From Dryas octopetala (Eukaryota > Streptophyta > Magnoliopsida > Rosales > Rosaceae): DNA of 64,000 nt. Under the pieces are notes generated by a model, which searched no databases, was not told the DNA's origin, and saw only the letters and a program-made list of their open reading frames with translations. Numbering within the stretch: position 1 is the stretch's first letter; each line of letters starts with the position of its first letter. The stretch spans positions 4,650,001-4,714,000 of the forward strand of contig OY992832.1 of the NCBI GenBank assembly GCA_963921425.1. The letters are read 5' to 3'. Both the position numbers and the translations under genes were made by a program. Below, piece after piece: positions 10,239 to 22,786 of this stretch.

Positions 10239-12539
10239 ATGGGCAAGTATAGAGGCTTTGGGGGACTTCCCCACTATGGGTTTGTTTTGTTGCTGGCTTT
10301 TGTTTGCATTATAGTCCCAAGAACACAAGCATGGAGCAAAGAGGGCCATATTATGACATGCAGGATTGCACAGGTAATGTCACTCCATTCCTCTGGGAAG
10401 TAGGTCTTGTTCTGTATGGGCCACATCTTGAATGTCGAACTATTAAAATGAGTTACCCAAGAAATACCGTACTCTATTTTTTGTTATATGCTTTATTGCA
10501 TAAATGTCATCCAGACTATGAGGGTTGTACGCAAATGTTATCCAATCTTTTAATTGTGACAATTTGTCATCCAATCTTTCAAAATTGTGCAAATTTGTCA
10601 TATACTGTCATATTTTCTGTTAAATTAGAATATTATGTTAATCTAGATTTTAAATAAATTTTTTATTTAAAAATACAAAAAAAAAAAACCTAAAATTAAA
10701 TTTAAAAAAACAAAAAAAAATTTAGGTGAAATGACGAAAATAATATTATTTTTTTCGTTTTTGCCAAAAAAAAATATATTATATTTTATATATTTTTTAA
10801 ATGAATTGACAAAAACATCCCTAATTTTAAAGGGTGAATGGATGAAATTCATGACATATGGCAAATTTGCACTGTTTTAAAATATTAGATGACAAATTGT
10901 CACAATTAAAAGATTGGATGACATTTGCGCACAAATCTCAAAATCTGGATGACATTTGTGCAATTCGGCCTTTGTTATATTAAATAAATTCTATTTTTCC
11001 ACGTTTCCTCGTCACTTGAACTAATCTCTAATGCAAAGAGCCATTATTATAGAAGAGAAAATAGATTAGTCGATCAAGATTTAACATTGTCACCAAATAT
11101 TGTGTTTTTAAAAAAGGAGTACGTGTCTCACGATTTTTCACTCTTTGATATTCAATGTCACGTCTAATTCTATTATAAATTTGTAATTTTGCAAAATCTA
11201 CAAACCAATGAATCAAATCGAGTTTTGACAAAATTTATAAGAACAGAAGTTAAAAGTTTGTGGAAAAAATTCATTAAGGTGTGTCCAAGGCAGATGTTCT
11301 TATCCTCCAAAGGGTACAGAAATTGAATTTATGGTGACTAATTATTGATGAACTGCAGGCACTTCTGGAGCCTGAGGCCGCAGAAGCAGTTCAAAATTTA
11401 TTACCTCACAATGTGGATGGGGACTTGTCAGCTCTGTGTGTATGGCCAGACCAAATCAGGCATTGGTACAGATACCGCTGGACTAGCCCTCTTCACTTCA
11501 TTGACACACCTGATAATGCTTGCAACTTTGACTACTCAAGTAAGCCACAGGCCTGTTTAATCCTGCTTAATTAGCAATTGAATGCAAGATTAAGGCTAAC
11601 TTTCATTGGGGATTATATTATTATATATATAGGGGATTGTCATGGCCCACATGGGGCCAAGGACATGTGTGTTGCTGGTGCCATCCAAAACTTCACCTCT
11701 CAGCTTTCACACTACACAGAGGGAACATCTGACCGTCGATGTAAGCAAGCCCATTCATTGTGTTAGTATTAATTGCTTCAGGTTTTGTCAATGCATGCTT
11801 TCTTGTACTCTGCTAATTACACAACATCATGGTTTCTCTGTCTTTGACTCTTGCAGACAACATGACTGAGGCCTTGCTTTTCTTGTCACACTTCATGGGT
11901 GACATCCATCAGGTATGTACATACATATGTGGGGGATTCCAACATTTGTTCTTGAATTTGTAATATCTCTTTTTAAGGTTTTTTTTTATTTATAAGTTTT
12001 TAATTATGTTTCTGATGTTCTTTTTGTTTTTTCGCAGCCGATGCATGTTGGGTTCACGTCGGATAGAGGAGGAAACTCAATAAATTTACGTTGGTTCAGG
12101 CACAAATCAAATCTCCACCATGTAAGCATTTGGGTACATTTTGCCATTTTCTTAGAGTTTTAGATAACCTCTCGAATATTACTCAAAACCCCTATTATCT
12201 TTAAACTTCAAAAAAACAAAAAAACAAAAAAAGCATTAAAAAGACAATGTTACGAACCTTTTCTTTTTGTAAAAAAATGTTACTGTGCAGGTATGGGATC
12301 GGGAGATTCTACTTACAGCTCTGGCGGATTATTATGACAAGGATATGGAACTCCTCCTAGAAGACATACTGGGAAATATCACAGATGTAAGGACCAATTA
12401 TTTATGTGAATTATTTTAAATGAACTAAGCTTATGATTTTTTTATATTAAAATTCATTATGTTATGTAAACAGGGAAGCTGGGCTGATGATGTTACATCA
12501 TGGCAACATTGTGATGATCAGCTTTCATGCATAAAAAAG

Positions 12540-12608
<69 letters not shown>

Positions 12609-13361
12609 CTCTTCATCTTCATGTATATTTGTATTTTCGTACCCTCGATGATTTTGTTGATATGAATATTTAATATCTTATTATGTATGTAGGTATGCTA
12701 CGGAGAGTATAAACATAGCTTGCAAGTGGGCTTACAAGGACGTTGAGGACGGTGATACTCTAGAAGGTATATATACAAATTAACACATTTTACTATCCAA
12801 TACGATGGTACAAAGCTCTTGACTTAGTAAGCTTTGCTAAATGATGAAGAAATAAGTTAAAATTAGAAAAAGTCAAAAAGTTTCATCTGGTAAACAAGAA
12901 TCTCTCTAAGGTAAACAAGAAAAATAAGAACAAACATGATTCGGCGATGTAAAGGCCCAACAGCAAGAACAAACACAATAGGGCCCACGAAAAGGTCAAA
13001 CAGCAAAAACAACATGATTTGCAATTTTGATCCAATTTCCTTTTAAATTTTGCATATATGTTCTCACATGTTATAATTTTATTAAATTGGTCACACCATT
13101 GCATTGCATGATAAAAATTTCGTCATTATATGTATAGTTTAATTTTTTATAATGAATCATGATTTGATTTGTTATATTATAGATGATTTTTCTGACAAAA
13201 AAAAAAAAATTATAGATGATTACTTCCTTCCACGGCTACCTATTGTGGAGAAGAGGATTGCTCAAGGTGGGGTCCGCTTGGCTGGTATCCTGAATCGCGT
13301 CTTCTCTTCTGAAACACAAGTTGCATCACATAAACGGTCACATTCACGTTCACCCACCTAG
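10239..13361 (+). CDS. S1/P1-type zinc endonuclease, BFN1/ENDO1-like, 314 aa
   Basis: Nine exons: 10239-10373, 11359-11539, 11633-11740, 11857-11912, 12038-12121, 12291-12386, 12474-12538, 12693-12766, 13216-13361. Exon borders match those of the upstream nuclease, so the pair share an ancestor. A signal peptide (1-31) is followed by WSKEGHIMTCRIAQ. The zinc ligands are in place (CVWPDQI, LHFIDTP, LSHFMGDIHQPMH, LHHVWD). ALCVWPDQIRHWYRYRWTS and YTEGTSDRRY resemble Arabidopsis BFN1, the bifunctional nuclease induced in senescence and xylem differentiation. The C-terminus has a basic Ser/His/Arg tail (SHKRSHSRSPT) not seen in the first nuclease. Intron 1 holds a MITE and intron 7 a long CT run; exon 9 has two candidate acceptors. 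Confidence 0.93.
10489..10970. mobile_element. MITE with 9-bp target duplication in nuclease intron 1
   Basis: The 482 bp are flanked by TTTGTTATA on both sides (10480-10488 and 10971-10979). The arms are long inverted repeats containing copies of the motif AAATGTCATCCA and CAATCTTTTAATTGTGACAA in opposite orientation, around an AT-rich centre with A runs. A 9-bp duplication with long inverted arms points to a Mutator-like MITE. There is no coding capacity. Confidence 0.8.
12543..12604. repeat. (TC)31 microsatellite at the start of nuclease intron 7
   Basis: An uninterrupted TC dinucleotide run of about 62 bp begins four bases after the GT of the intron 7 donor (12539-12540). Confidence 0.95.
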
Positions 13362-13847
13362 CTTTTGCTACAACTTTTATGATGACCAATTCAAGCATCA
13401 AGGTACCCAAAGCCTAGCTACCTAGGATATATAGATCGCATCATCACATACACATTATTGTTTGTAGCTTCAAGTTCCAATTCCAAATTAGCTAGTTATT
13501 GTTTCCTTTTAACACAAGACATTAATCCACCAACTTGTACTTAATTCCTTGCAAAATTGTTATTTCACTTAATTCCTAATATATTGTTGATGCTTCTATG
13601 TCCCATAATTGCTACAACTCCTTGTGGATCTATTCGTGAATTAATGAAACACTATCATAATAGTCTCGGCGCTTTTGTCAATAATTTTATTCTATTTGTA
13701 CCTTTGCATTTTATTTTGTATCTTAATGAATTACCATTTGTAACTTGTTACACCGACAATTATATCCTTCAAATTAGTATTGTAGAAATGTGTAAAAGTT
13801 AAAACACCAATACCCCTCTTGTGTCTTATTTGTTTCATTATAATGAA

Positions 13848-14258
13848 GAGTGAGGCTATGCAGACCACCTTTAGTTGCTGAGTTGACCACCTTAATATAT
13901 TTTTTTCAACTTTTTTCCTATTTTACCCTTTATTACAAAAACATGATGAAATCACCCAGATCCATTCGGTGGTCATCTACCGAAACATCCACCAATGTTC
14001 GGCAGATAAGTATCGAATAAATATAAATATTTCGACAGATAACTGTCGAATGCCTTTTTCATTTCTATTTAGTGGTTATCTACCGAATAATCCACCAATG
14101 TTCAGCAGATAACTGTCGAATAACCATAAATATTTCGGTAGATAACTGTCGAATGACCCGACGAACAAAATTGAAATTTTTTGTTTTAAGGGTAAAGTTG
14201 AAATTTTAAAATAGGGTAGTCAACTCAGCAATTTAGGGTGGTCGGAATAGAACTGGCC
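13848..14258. mobile_element. MITE with 9-bp target duplication and internal repeats
   Basis: TATAATGAA flanks both ends (13839-13847 and 14259-14267). The termini are inverted repeats of about 44 bp containing GACCACC and TTGCTGAGTTGAC. The interior carries several direct and inverted copies of a unit around CAGATAACTGTCGAAT with ATAAATATTTCG between them, so each half can also fold on itself. The 9-bp duplication suggests the Mutator superfamily. Non-coding. Confidence 0.82.
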
Positions 14259-15945
14259 TATAATGAATCCTGCAAGTGGGCCAAATCTCATAGTTGATAA
14301 GTCTTTTGGATGACATAGAATGGACTCATAGGCCCAAATCGAATCATGGTTTAGGACAGCTGTAGCTGGTTGACTGTAACATTGGATCATCAATCTTTCT
14401 CACCGGTCCGTAAATCACGACCAAGTTCAGTCAAAGGTGGGCCTTGGCGGCCCATATGAAACCTCAAAGGACGGCCCCGATATCGTGGGAGACGAGACAG
14501 CTCACAGCGGCCTACTCAAAATTTTCTGACTAGGGTTTGGTAGGTAGCCAAAGCAGCAGAGATTGTTCATTGTTCATGGCAGTGGGACCCAGTGAAGGAC
14601 CTGATGGTCCAAAAACGCCATGAAACCTTAACCAAACGACGCCATACTATATTCTGAAGGGTCAAACCAGCACTCTTTCTTTTTTCTTATTTTGGTCAAA
14701 GCCAAACCAACGCTCTTTCATGCCAAACTCTTCCATGGCATGCCTCACAATGAAGTGGGACCCACATGGAAGAGTCTCACCTCTTTCATTTTCCTTTTTT
14801 TCCTCCGCATTTTCTTTCCACAGTTGGCCTTGTCCAGAATCAGAATATGCTTACCTCGAACGCTGAGGCCTTAATTTTTCCAAATTTTTTAATAATATTT
14901 ATTTGTTTCTCTCCAAAAATAGTAAAGTAAAATACGTTCTCCTCAAATCTCAACAAACTTGCTTGCGTCGCAAGTCGGCGCCTCCTTCATTTCATTTTCC
15001 GTTTATATAAATAAAATATTTAAAGAGAAATGGAAAACCTTTCGCATTTGTAGTAGTATTAAGAAGGAAGGTGCTCCAAGAATCTTGGATATTCACGCGC
15101 GCTCTCTTCTGATTCTGAAGCAAACAACTCACTGAGTCATTGCTCCGAAACAGTAAGCGTTCTTAACCATCTGCTAGCTTCACACAAATCACGTTTTTTT
15201 TTTTTTTTTTTTTTTCCATATTACAATGCTTATCAACGGTTCTGCATTTTCCGTGTTCTTCAATCGTCTTAGATTTCGTTTCTTTTTCTGTTTTCTTTGT
15301 TTCTGATAGGATCTACATATTTTCCTTGGTATTTATCAACATATTCGAGTTTGATTTTTGAACTTTGGTATGTAAAGCATAGAAATTTTGTTTATATTTG
15401 TGGCTGCCATCCAATTTGTTCCTTTCTAAATTAAAGAATTGCAAGTTAACATTATATATTAATTAAATGTTTCATGAATCTGGGAGTTGGGATTTTCAAT
15501 CAAGAAATATTTGGCATAATATATTAATCAGCCAGTCACCAAATGTGTGTTGGCAATGCATAAGTAGTAAGCTACTAATGTTGATGTTTTTGGCTCCTAA
15601 ATTTACAAGAGCTTTTCTCCTTGTTTCTTCCCTCAGCTGATGACTAAATCTATGTTCTTTTTTGTTTTCTTGTCAAGTAGTATCTTGGAAACGAAGGTTG
15701 CCATACATAACAAACTTACTTGGCTTCCTTTGGAGTATAGCTCTAATTGTCCTGCCTATTGTCATTACCTCTCCACCTGTTTTGGAGTCGTCAATTCAGC
15801 TTCCTATAAATATTTCTGCCTTCAAAGGTTACTTGTATAATGGTTGTAATTTGCATTGCTCATTTGTTTCACCTTCTGTGGTTCAAGTTCAACAGGTTCA
15901 GAGGGTACTTAGTCTTGCTTAAGGGACTGGTATTGTGCTCTCAAC
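14259..15945 (+). promoter_or_regulatory. Promoter and 5' untranslated region of the NDA-type gene
   Basis: A TATA box TATATAAATA is at 15004-15013. A leader intron is likely, with donor GTAAGC at 15153 and acceptor CAACAG ending at 15895; an early T run (about 15197-15216) lies within it. The part before 14.9 kb shows no gene that I can recognise. Confidence 0.5.
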
Positions 15946-18876
15946 ATGGCAATGGAAAGGATTGCTAGGACTGCAAGGAGTGGCTTCAGAAGGCCATCAG
16001 GAGGTGCCTTTGGAAGTCACACAAGTGAGAAGGACATGTTCTCTGAGGCAGCATCCATACCCAAATGTTCCTTACCTTCACTTGAAAATAGCACTAGAAA
16101 CAGCAATTTTTTGTACCTTTCCAGCATGTCAAAGGTGAATCACAATATTTTTTGGAGCAGGGGAATAAGGGTAACCCCAAATTATCAATGTTCTTCAGCA
16201 GAAAGGATTGTTGAGGAGTCTGATTCAGAGTATAATGACCCCAAGTATCCGGGACTAGAGGCAACCAAGCCAGGTGAAAAGCCAAGAGTGGTTGTCCTTG
16301 GTACTGGCTGGGCTGCCTGTAGATTCCTCAAGGGACTAGACACCAAGATTTATGATGTTGTTTGCATATCACCAAGGAATCACATGGTCTTCACTCCTTT
16401 ACTTGCTTCAACTTGCGTTGGTACCCTGGAATTCCGTTCAGTAGCTGAACCTGTTAGTCGTATACAATCTGCATTGGCAAAAAATCCTAATTCATACTTT
16501 TATCTGGCTTCCTGCGTTGGCATTGACATAAACAAACATGAGGTAAGCCAATCCTCTCAAACCAGCTTTTTTTTTCCCCCTACTCTGTACAAGATATATT
16601 TATCAACTATTTTGGTTTAAGGGTTATATACAATGTCACAGCATGTAAAACAAGATCAGTTCATAACTAAATTCATTAACACGAATTGGGTATTTGTTTA
16701 TATTTTTCATTGATCACAACATACTGCACATTTTACTGATATCTAGATTGTAAGATAGGGAGGTAGAATAACAGCTTTCAGGTTGATTATTGCAATATGA
16801 AGTCATAGCAACACAATGTTAATCCTCTTCTTTCATATAGGTGTACTGCGAGACAGTTAGCAATGGTGGTTTATCTCATGAACCTTACAGATTCAAAGTT
16901 GCCTATGACAAGCTTGTCATAGCTGCTGGAGCTGAACCCCTGACATTTGGTATCAAGGGTGTGCAGGAACATGCATTCTTTCTCCGTGAAGTGAATCATG
17001 CCCAAGAAATTAGGAAGAAGCTTCTCTTGAACTTGATGCTCTCTGAAAATCCAGGTGAGTGAGGTTATAGATATTTGAAGACCCTCTTTTGCTCTCTGAA
17101 GGATGAGTGGAAGAGAATATTTTGCAAAAATTCGTTTCCTCTCTCAAACTGTCAAACATCTTATGCATTTTCCTTTACAGGCATATCAGAGGAAGAAAGG
17201 AAACGTCTCCTACACTGTGTTGTTATTGGAGGTGGCCCTACTGGGGTGGAGTTCAGTGGAGAATTGAGTGATTTCATCATGAAAGATGTTCGTGAGCGTT
17301 ATACTCATATTAAGGATTACATCAAAGTCACCCTCATTGAGGTACTTATTTGTAATTATCTTCTATATGTATGCATTGGCTTTCTTATGGATGGAAATGA
17401 TGAAGTCATCGATTGTTTTCTTTTCTGTATTTTTCTTGAACAGGCAAATGAGATTTTGTCATCCTTCGACGTGGGGTTAAGGCAATATGCAACAAAACAC
17501 CTAACTAAGGTAAATTGATTTGCTTTCTGTGTTCTTGCAGATATTCTTGTTACTTTCCAGGACTAATTTGAAATATGAACTTTTGCACCAGTGTGGTGTT
17601 AGCCTTATGCGAGGTGTTGTGAAAGAGGTGCATTCCAAGAAGATAGTTCTCAATGATGGCACTGATGTTCCCTACGGACTTTTGGTCTGGTCGACAGGCG
17701 TTGGTCCCTCACAGTTTGTGAAATCACTTGATCTTCCCAAGGCCCCTGGGGGAAGGTAATATGCACCAGCATTTCTTACATTATCTTTCTTATTTTTTTT
17801 CATTTGTTGATTTCTTCCTTCTGTTCAATGTATTAAGGATCTAAATCAGTCCTATTGAGTGATACAGGATTGGTGTTGATGGGTGGCTGCGGGTTCCTTC
17901 TGTGGAAGATGTGTTTGCACTTGGAGATTGCGCTGGTTTTCTTGAGCAGACAGGGAGGCCAGTGCTTCCAGCTTTAGCTCAGGTTAGAATCATTTTTGTG
18001 CTCTACAAATTATACATTGCTGTCAAGCCTGACATATGCCCTTTGTTGTTGAATATTTGAATGACTATTTGGTCACGTAAAGAAACAGATATAGAGGAAA
18101 GAGTCTATCATGAAGTATGGCATCACATTAGCATGTCTTTGCAGTCAAAATATGTAGCCAATTGAAAGAGCTAATCACATCCTTAGAAAAATTCAAGTGA
18201 ACTCACATTTGCTAACTTAGAACACCATATGTACGTGGTTGAGATGCCCTAATTTCCTTGTTCCCCAACAATGTGAAAGAACAAAAAAGCTAATAACATG
18301 GAAGCATTGTGTTGTCTAGTTATGGCCTAACTTGCACAAGGTTTTGTAAGACAAAGAAGGCGCAGCACCAAATTCAGGATTGTAAACGCAATAGAATGCT
18401 GTACTGCAATCCTAGTTAATTTCTTGAACTAATCCATTTCACATTGCTTCAAATAGGTGGCAGAAAGGGAGGGAAAATTTCTGGTGGAGTTGTTTAACAA
18501 GATTGGGGAGCAGAATGCAGGCAAGGCCTTGAGTGCAAAAGACATCCCTCTGGGGGAGCCTTTTGTCTACAAGCACCTTGGAAGCATGGCATCAGTTGGA
18601 GGTTACAAGGCACTGGTTGATCTACGCCAGTCTAAGGTAGGTCTTCCTTGCCCTTATTCTGGAGGGTTAGGTGATTTACAACCATGCCATTTTCCCTAAC
18701 CTCTGAGTACATTTTGGCAGGATGCAAAAGGCTTATCCCATGCTGGATTCGTTAGCTGGTTCGTTTGGCGCTCCGCTTATCTGACGCGTGTTGTCAGCTG
18801 GAGGAACAGGTTTTATGTTGCTACTAACTGGGCTACCACGCTTGTCTTTGGCAGAGATAACTCGAGAATTGGTTGA
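15946..18876 (+). CDS. Internal alternative NAD(P)H:ubiquinone oxidoreductase (type II NADH dehydrogenase, NDA class), 550 aa
   Basis: Eight exons: 15946-16542, 16841-17054, 17181-17341, 17444-17509, 17592-17755, 17868-17982, 18457-18636, 18721-18876, giving 550 residues. The first 110 residues are rich in Arg and Ser and look like a mitochondrial presequence plus linker. [18 protein letters not shown] (from residue 114) is the FAD-binding Rossmann motif, and [20 protein letters not shown] in exon 3 is the NAD(P)H-binding one. [15 protein letters not shown] and [10 protein letters not shown] are further family signatures. The C-terminus [27 protein letters not shown] is the membrane-association end. 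No EF-hand insertion is present, which separates NDA from NDB. The enzyme feeds electrons from matrix NADH to ubiquinone without pumping protons. Arabidopsis homologues are NDA1/NDA2 (from memory). Confidence 0.94.
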
Positions 18877-19543
18877 CACAGCACAACACAACACAGCATT
18901 GTCATATGCCATATTATGGTTACATGATACATCTGTTGGAGGCTTATAAGGCCTTGAGCTGGATTCAGGTTCTCAGTTTCTTCAAATTTGTATTCTCAAT
19001 ATGTTGAATTAAGTGAAATTTAGGATTCAGTTTAAAGAGGACCACATTTGGACATATGCCTAAGAAAAATTAAAGGCACATTCTTTTCTGGTGAACAAAT
19101 TAAAGTAGGGAAAAAAGGCCCAAATAAAACAAGCATCTGGTGCACCAAATAAGCTGCTTTGATTTGTTTCTTGATCACATATCCTATTAATTTATTTTGT
19201 TAAAATACGAAAATTAACAAAATAAATTCTTCTCATCAAAGCCATTTTCTGTTTTAGTAAATTCTTTTATTTGGGTCTACAAGCAAGAAGAGGAGGATAA
19301 AATTCACATATTTTCAGTTCTGAAAGTATACAATCTTTGATTCTGAAAATTCAATGATTACATTAATCTAGATCCTTGATCAAAATTCCAAACACACACA
19401 CTTGAATCTCTTCCCACAAAATATATTGGCAAAGAGAACCAAAAGAGTAACAACATGTTAGGAACTCATACTATATTCCACTAATCTGTAAACTACAAAA
19501 TTTGTACAGCCTTTGTTGCAAGACAAGAGCTCAAACTTTGCAC

Positions 19544-19589
<46 letters not shown>

Positions 19590-19631
19590 AATCTTTTACC
19601 AAAAAACTGGATTCATCATCACACCAGCTAA
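18877..19631. other. Spacer between convergent genes
   Basis: It contains the 3' untranslated regions of the NDA-type gene (plus) and of the small gene at 19632 (minus), with a CT microsatellite at 19546-19586. Nothing else is recognisable. Confidence 0.6.
19546..19586. repeat. (TC)n microsatellite
   Basis: About 20 uninterrupted TC units lie downstream of the small minus-strand gene, probably within its 3' transcribed region. Confidence 0.95.
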
Positions 19632-19808
19632 TTAAGAGAAGTGATGATCACCATGAGCACCACCACGGCGGCTACTCTGAGAGAAGATAGATGAGAAAGA
19701 GTGAAGCAGAACCACCACAATAGCCACCTTCACCTGACCCCTCTTTGGGATCAAACGGCCAGAAAGCCTCTGAGACAAATTCCCACCGTTGATCCTTGCA
19801 CCCTCCAT
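19632..19808 (-). CDS. Conserved small protein, 58 aa, paralogue of the gene at 26648
   Basis: A single-exon frame begins MEGARINGGNLSQRLSGRLI. Residues 21-42 contain PKRGQVKVAIVV and a hydrophobic stretch ending SSIF; a polar tail ends in GAHGDHHFS. The same core, RxIPKRGQVK then a 10-12 residue hydrophobic run and SIF, recurs in the 61-residue product at 26648-26833, which argues strongly that both are real. A TATA box sits 175-184 bp upstream on the minus strand. The hydrophobic run is short for a transmembrane helix but could be one, preceded by a basic flank. I cannot name the function. It is convergent to the NDA-type gene. Confidence 0.78.
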   Translation of the reverse strand: MEGARINGGNLSQRLSGRLIPKRGQVKVAIVVVLLHSFSSIFSQSSRRGGAHGDHHFS

Positions 19809-19982
19809 GATCTCTTCTTAAAATTTGCTTCTGAGTATGATCTTAACTTCTTAAGGGATCAAAAGGGTCACTCACTCTCTCAGTCAAGAAATAAAGAGAG
19901 AAGAACAAAAAATGAACGGCTGTTAAATCTTTGAACTTTGAAGCTGTGAGAATGTATGTGATTTGGGTGTTCTTGTCTGTGG

Positions 19983-19992
19983 TTTATATAGT
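19983..19992 (-). promoter_or_regulatory. TATA box of the 58-aa gene
   Basis: The minus strand reads ACTATATAAACC here, about 180 bp before the ATG, in agreement with a 5' leader of about 140 bases. Confidence 0.55.
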
Positions 19993-22786
19993 GGCCAAGA
20001 CCTCATTTCTATTCCTTTTTTTACGAATATAATATATGTTTGTACTATGTTGGTCGTAGAATTTGACTGTTCTTTTTTAAATGTTAACGTTCCAAGTTGT
20101 CGTGTTCATATTCACTTACTGGTCTATTTTGTCGGTTAGTACAAAAACGACAGTTTCTTTCTCCTTGAATTCATAAATAAACCCAACCAAATCTTATCTT
20201 CACGACGACTTGACCTGAAAAGTCATTCAAAACTTGAATAAATTCATTGAATTGTCAATTTTGTATGGTACACTATCATATATTCAAATTAGAAATGGTA
20301 GTAGCACACAGCACTAGTAAAAAAGGTGGCCATATTATAAAATTAGAAATGGTAGTAGAAACGCATAAAATTCACGTGGCCATATTGTTCCCACCATAAA
20401 AAGATAGACATTGATTCAGCTTTATATTATGTGGGTATGCCCCACGGCAACTTTTGTCTTTTAACTCTTCTTTTTCTCAAGAGCCAAAGCATAAGCCAAT
20501 CCTGGATCAGGGCCCGTACCCAGTAGGACCGAACCATGAATCGGAGTGGTAGAATGTACAAGTGCCACCGAACCTACAACTCTACAAGTCCACACCTTTT
20601 TCTAGAGGCCTAAAGACCCATGTGATTGAAAGCTTACCAACATATATAATCTCTCTCACCAGAACTTCCATCCTTATTCTTAGGTAACTTTCTTATTCTT
20701 AGGTAACTTTGGCTCGGTGAATCTTTTTGGTTTCTTCTTTTTCAATTTTTCTTTTTTTTTTTGGCCATGGTCTTCTTTTTCAATTTAAGTGAAAGAAAAG
20801 ACCAGAGTTGAATCCGTAGGTGCGAGTTTAAGTACTCGTTATTAATAGAATTGGAGTATCTCCAACTGTTTATTATCATTTTAATATTTTATTACGTAAT
20901 AAGCGAGGTAATTGTATGTCTTAAATGTAATCATAAAGTATTTTTTAACAAAATTACTATCTCCAGTTAACCATTTTAGGGTTCACTTTTTAACTAGTCA
21001 TATTTGGCTAAGAGGAGAAAAAATATAACAACTATGTTCTCGCTTGGATTTGCTTTATTTCTAGTTTTTGTTTAGAAATTGGTCATTAATTCGAAATTTA
21101 CTGTAATGAAAAACGAGCAACACTTAAAAAAAGTTAAACAAAATAACTTGTATCCATTTTGACTAAAATTTAGTTACAATTTGGCTAATCTTTGTGCTCT
21201 AGCCCCACGTCACTATCTTTCTGTTCGAGAAAATAGTTTAAGAACGGAAGAAAAAGATGGGCCATAAACTGCTACTTATATGTGAATTCATATCATATTA
21301 TTTATAAATTACAGAGCAATACCATTCACTGAATCTGATAGTGAGAGAACCTTGATTCATTGTACATTTGTACTCAATAATTCATCTAAACCCAACCCAC
21401 TAGACAAAATATTTTAATGATGTCAGACTACGTGTTTAAAAAGGTATAGATTCGGGCCTAATAATTTAGATTATGAACGAAATTAAGGATGCCAATTCAA
21501 CCAAATATTTTTAAAAAATAGTACAGAAGAAGCACATGCCCATTTTGCTCTCCCTGGCCCAAAAAAAAATAAAAAAGAAGTTGGCTCCCATAGTCTCATG
21601 CAGATGCAGAACCTATCTGCAATTATATTAATTTAAGGTGCACAAAATCAAATAGGCTTCTCTATTAAGATGTTGCAATCTCTCTTTTAGTCTTTTGGAC
21701 CTTTCTTCAAAAGCGAAACGATTATAAAAAATAAATGTCTGATTAGTACGTATATAAGCCTATAACTTTGAAAACGAAGAATATATATTTATGGCCATTA
21801 TTTTCTTAGAGTGGAGGACACAAATTAAGTTAAAGAAACATAAAAAGGGTTCTGCCTTAAACATTTGGGAACACAATGTTTTATTTGAATTGTTAAATTA
21901 TGAGGGTATATCCGTATATATTATAATTTGAATGAAAAACCCATGCATCATACACTGAACCTTAATTATTAAGTGTACTGAAAAGGACTTGGTACTTGGT
22001 ACTTGGTTCATGTACTTTCTAAAATCTCTAGCAACTAGACAGTTGTTTATTATGTCAGATTGTGTTAAAGAGGCATGGATTCGGATCGAATCAGTGGGAT
22101 TATGATATTGGAGTCAGTTGATGGTTGTTCTTCATATAATGGTACTCATAATGTACCACAGTGCACAAATACACACATTAGACTTCCAAACAAAATTTAA
22201 GAAAAGAAGACAAATTGAGAGAAGAAATTCATGTCGTACGAATCATTTCAGCCCTAATCAAAGCATTTGTAGGCCTGAATTTGGACAATAAATAGATAAA
22301 TAATTGTAAGAATTCACATAATTTGTTTTCCTTTCTTTTTAGGTTTAATGGGGTTGAGTCCAAAGTCTCCCAAATGTTTGCAAGGTACGTGAGGTTTGCT
22401 TGAATTTAGAAGTACATCAAAATCAAGATTCTAAACCAAAGAAGTGAATTAAACACTAATTCATATGTAGTACTAATTTTAGTGGAAAAGAGTATCTATC
22501 TTACATTCAACCTAGGCTAGAGTTCGAACAGCGTCATATTCCTTTGTATAAATTGAAGAGGTATATGTTTATCCTTTACTAAACCAAAGGTACATATATG
22601 CTGATTTTTAAGTATTGCAATGCAAAATGAGTTACTGGGTAAAAGGAAAAAGTGGAGACTTATGCCTCCATAGATATTGGAATTCTATTCATTCTTTGAA
22701 GTGATTGTTACTTGTGAATTGTGATGTTCCAATTTTAATTTGGGATTCCATTAATTAATCCCAGCCAAATTATTGGACAATATATA
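19993..22786. other. AT-rich intergenic region
   Basis: No gene is visible. One short tandem duplication of CTTATTCTTAGGTAACTTT lies at about 20673-20710. Open frames are short and show no protein-like composition. Confidence 0.5.
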
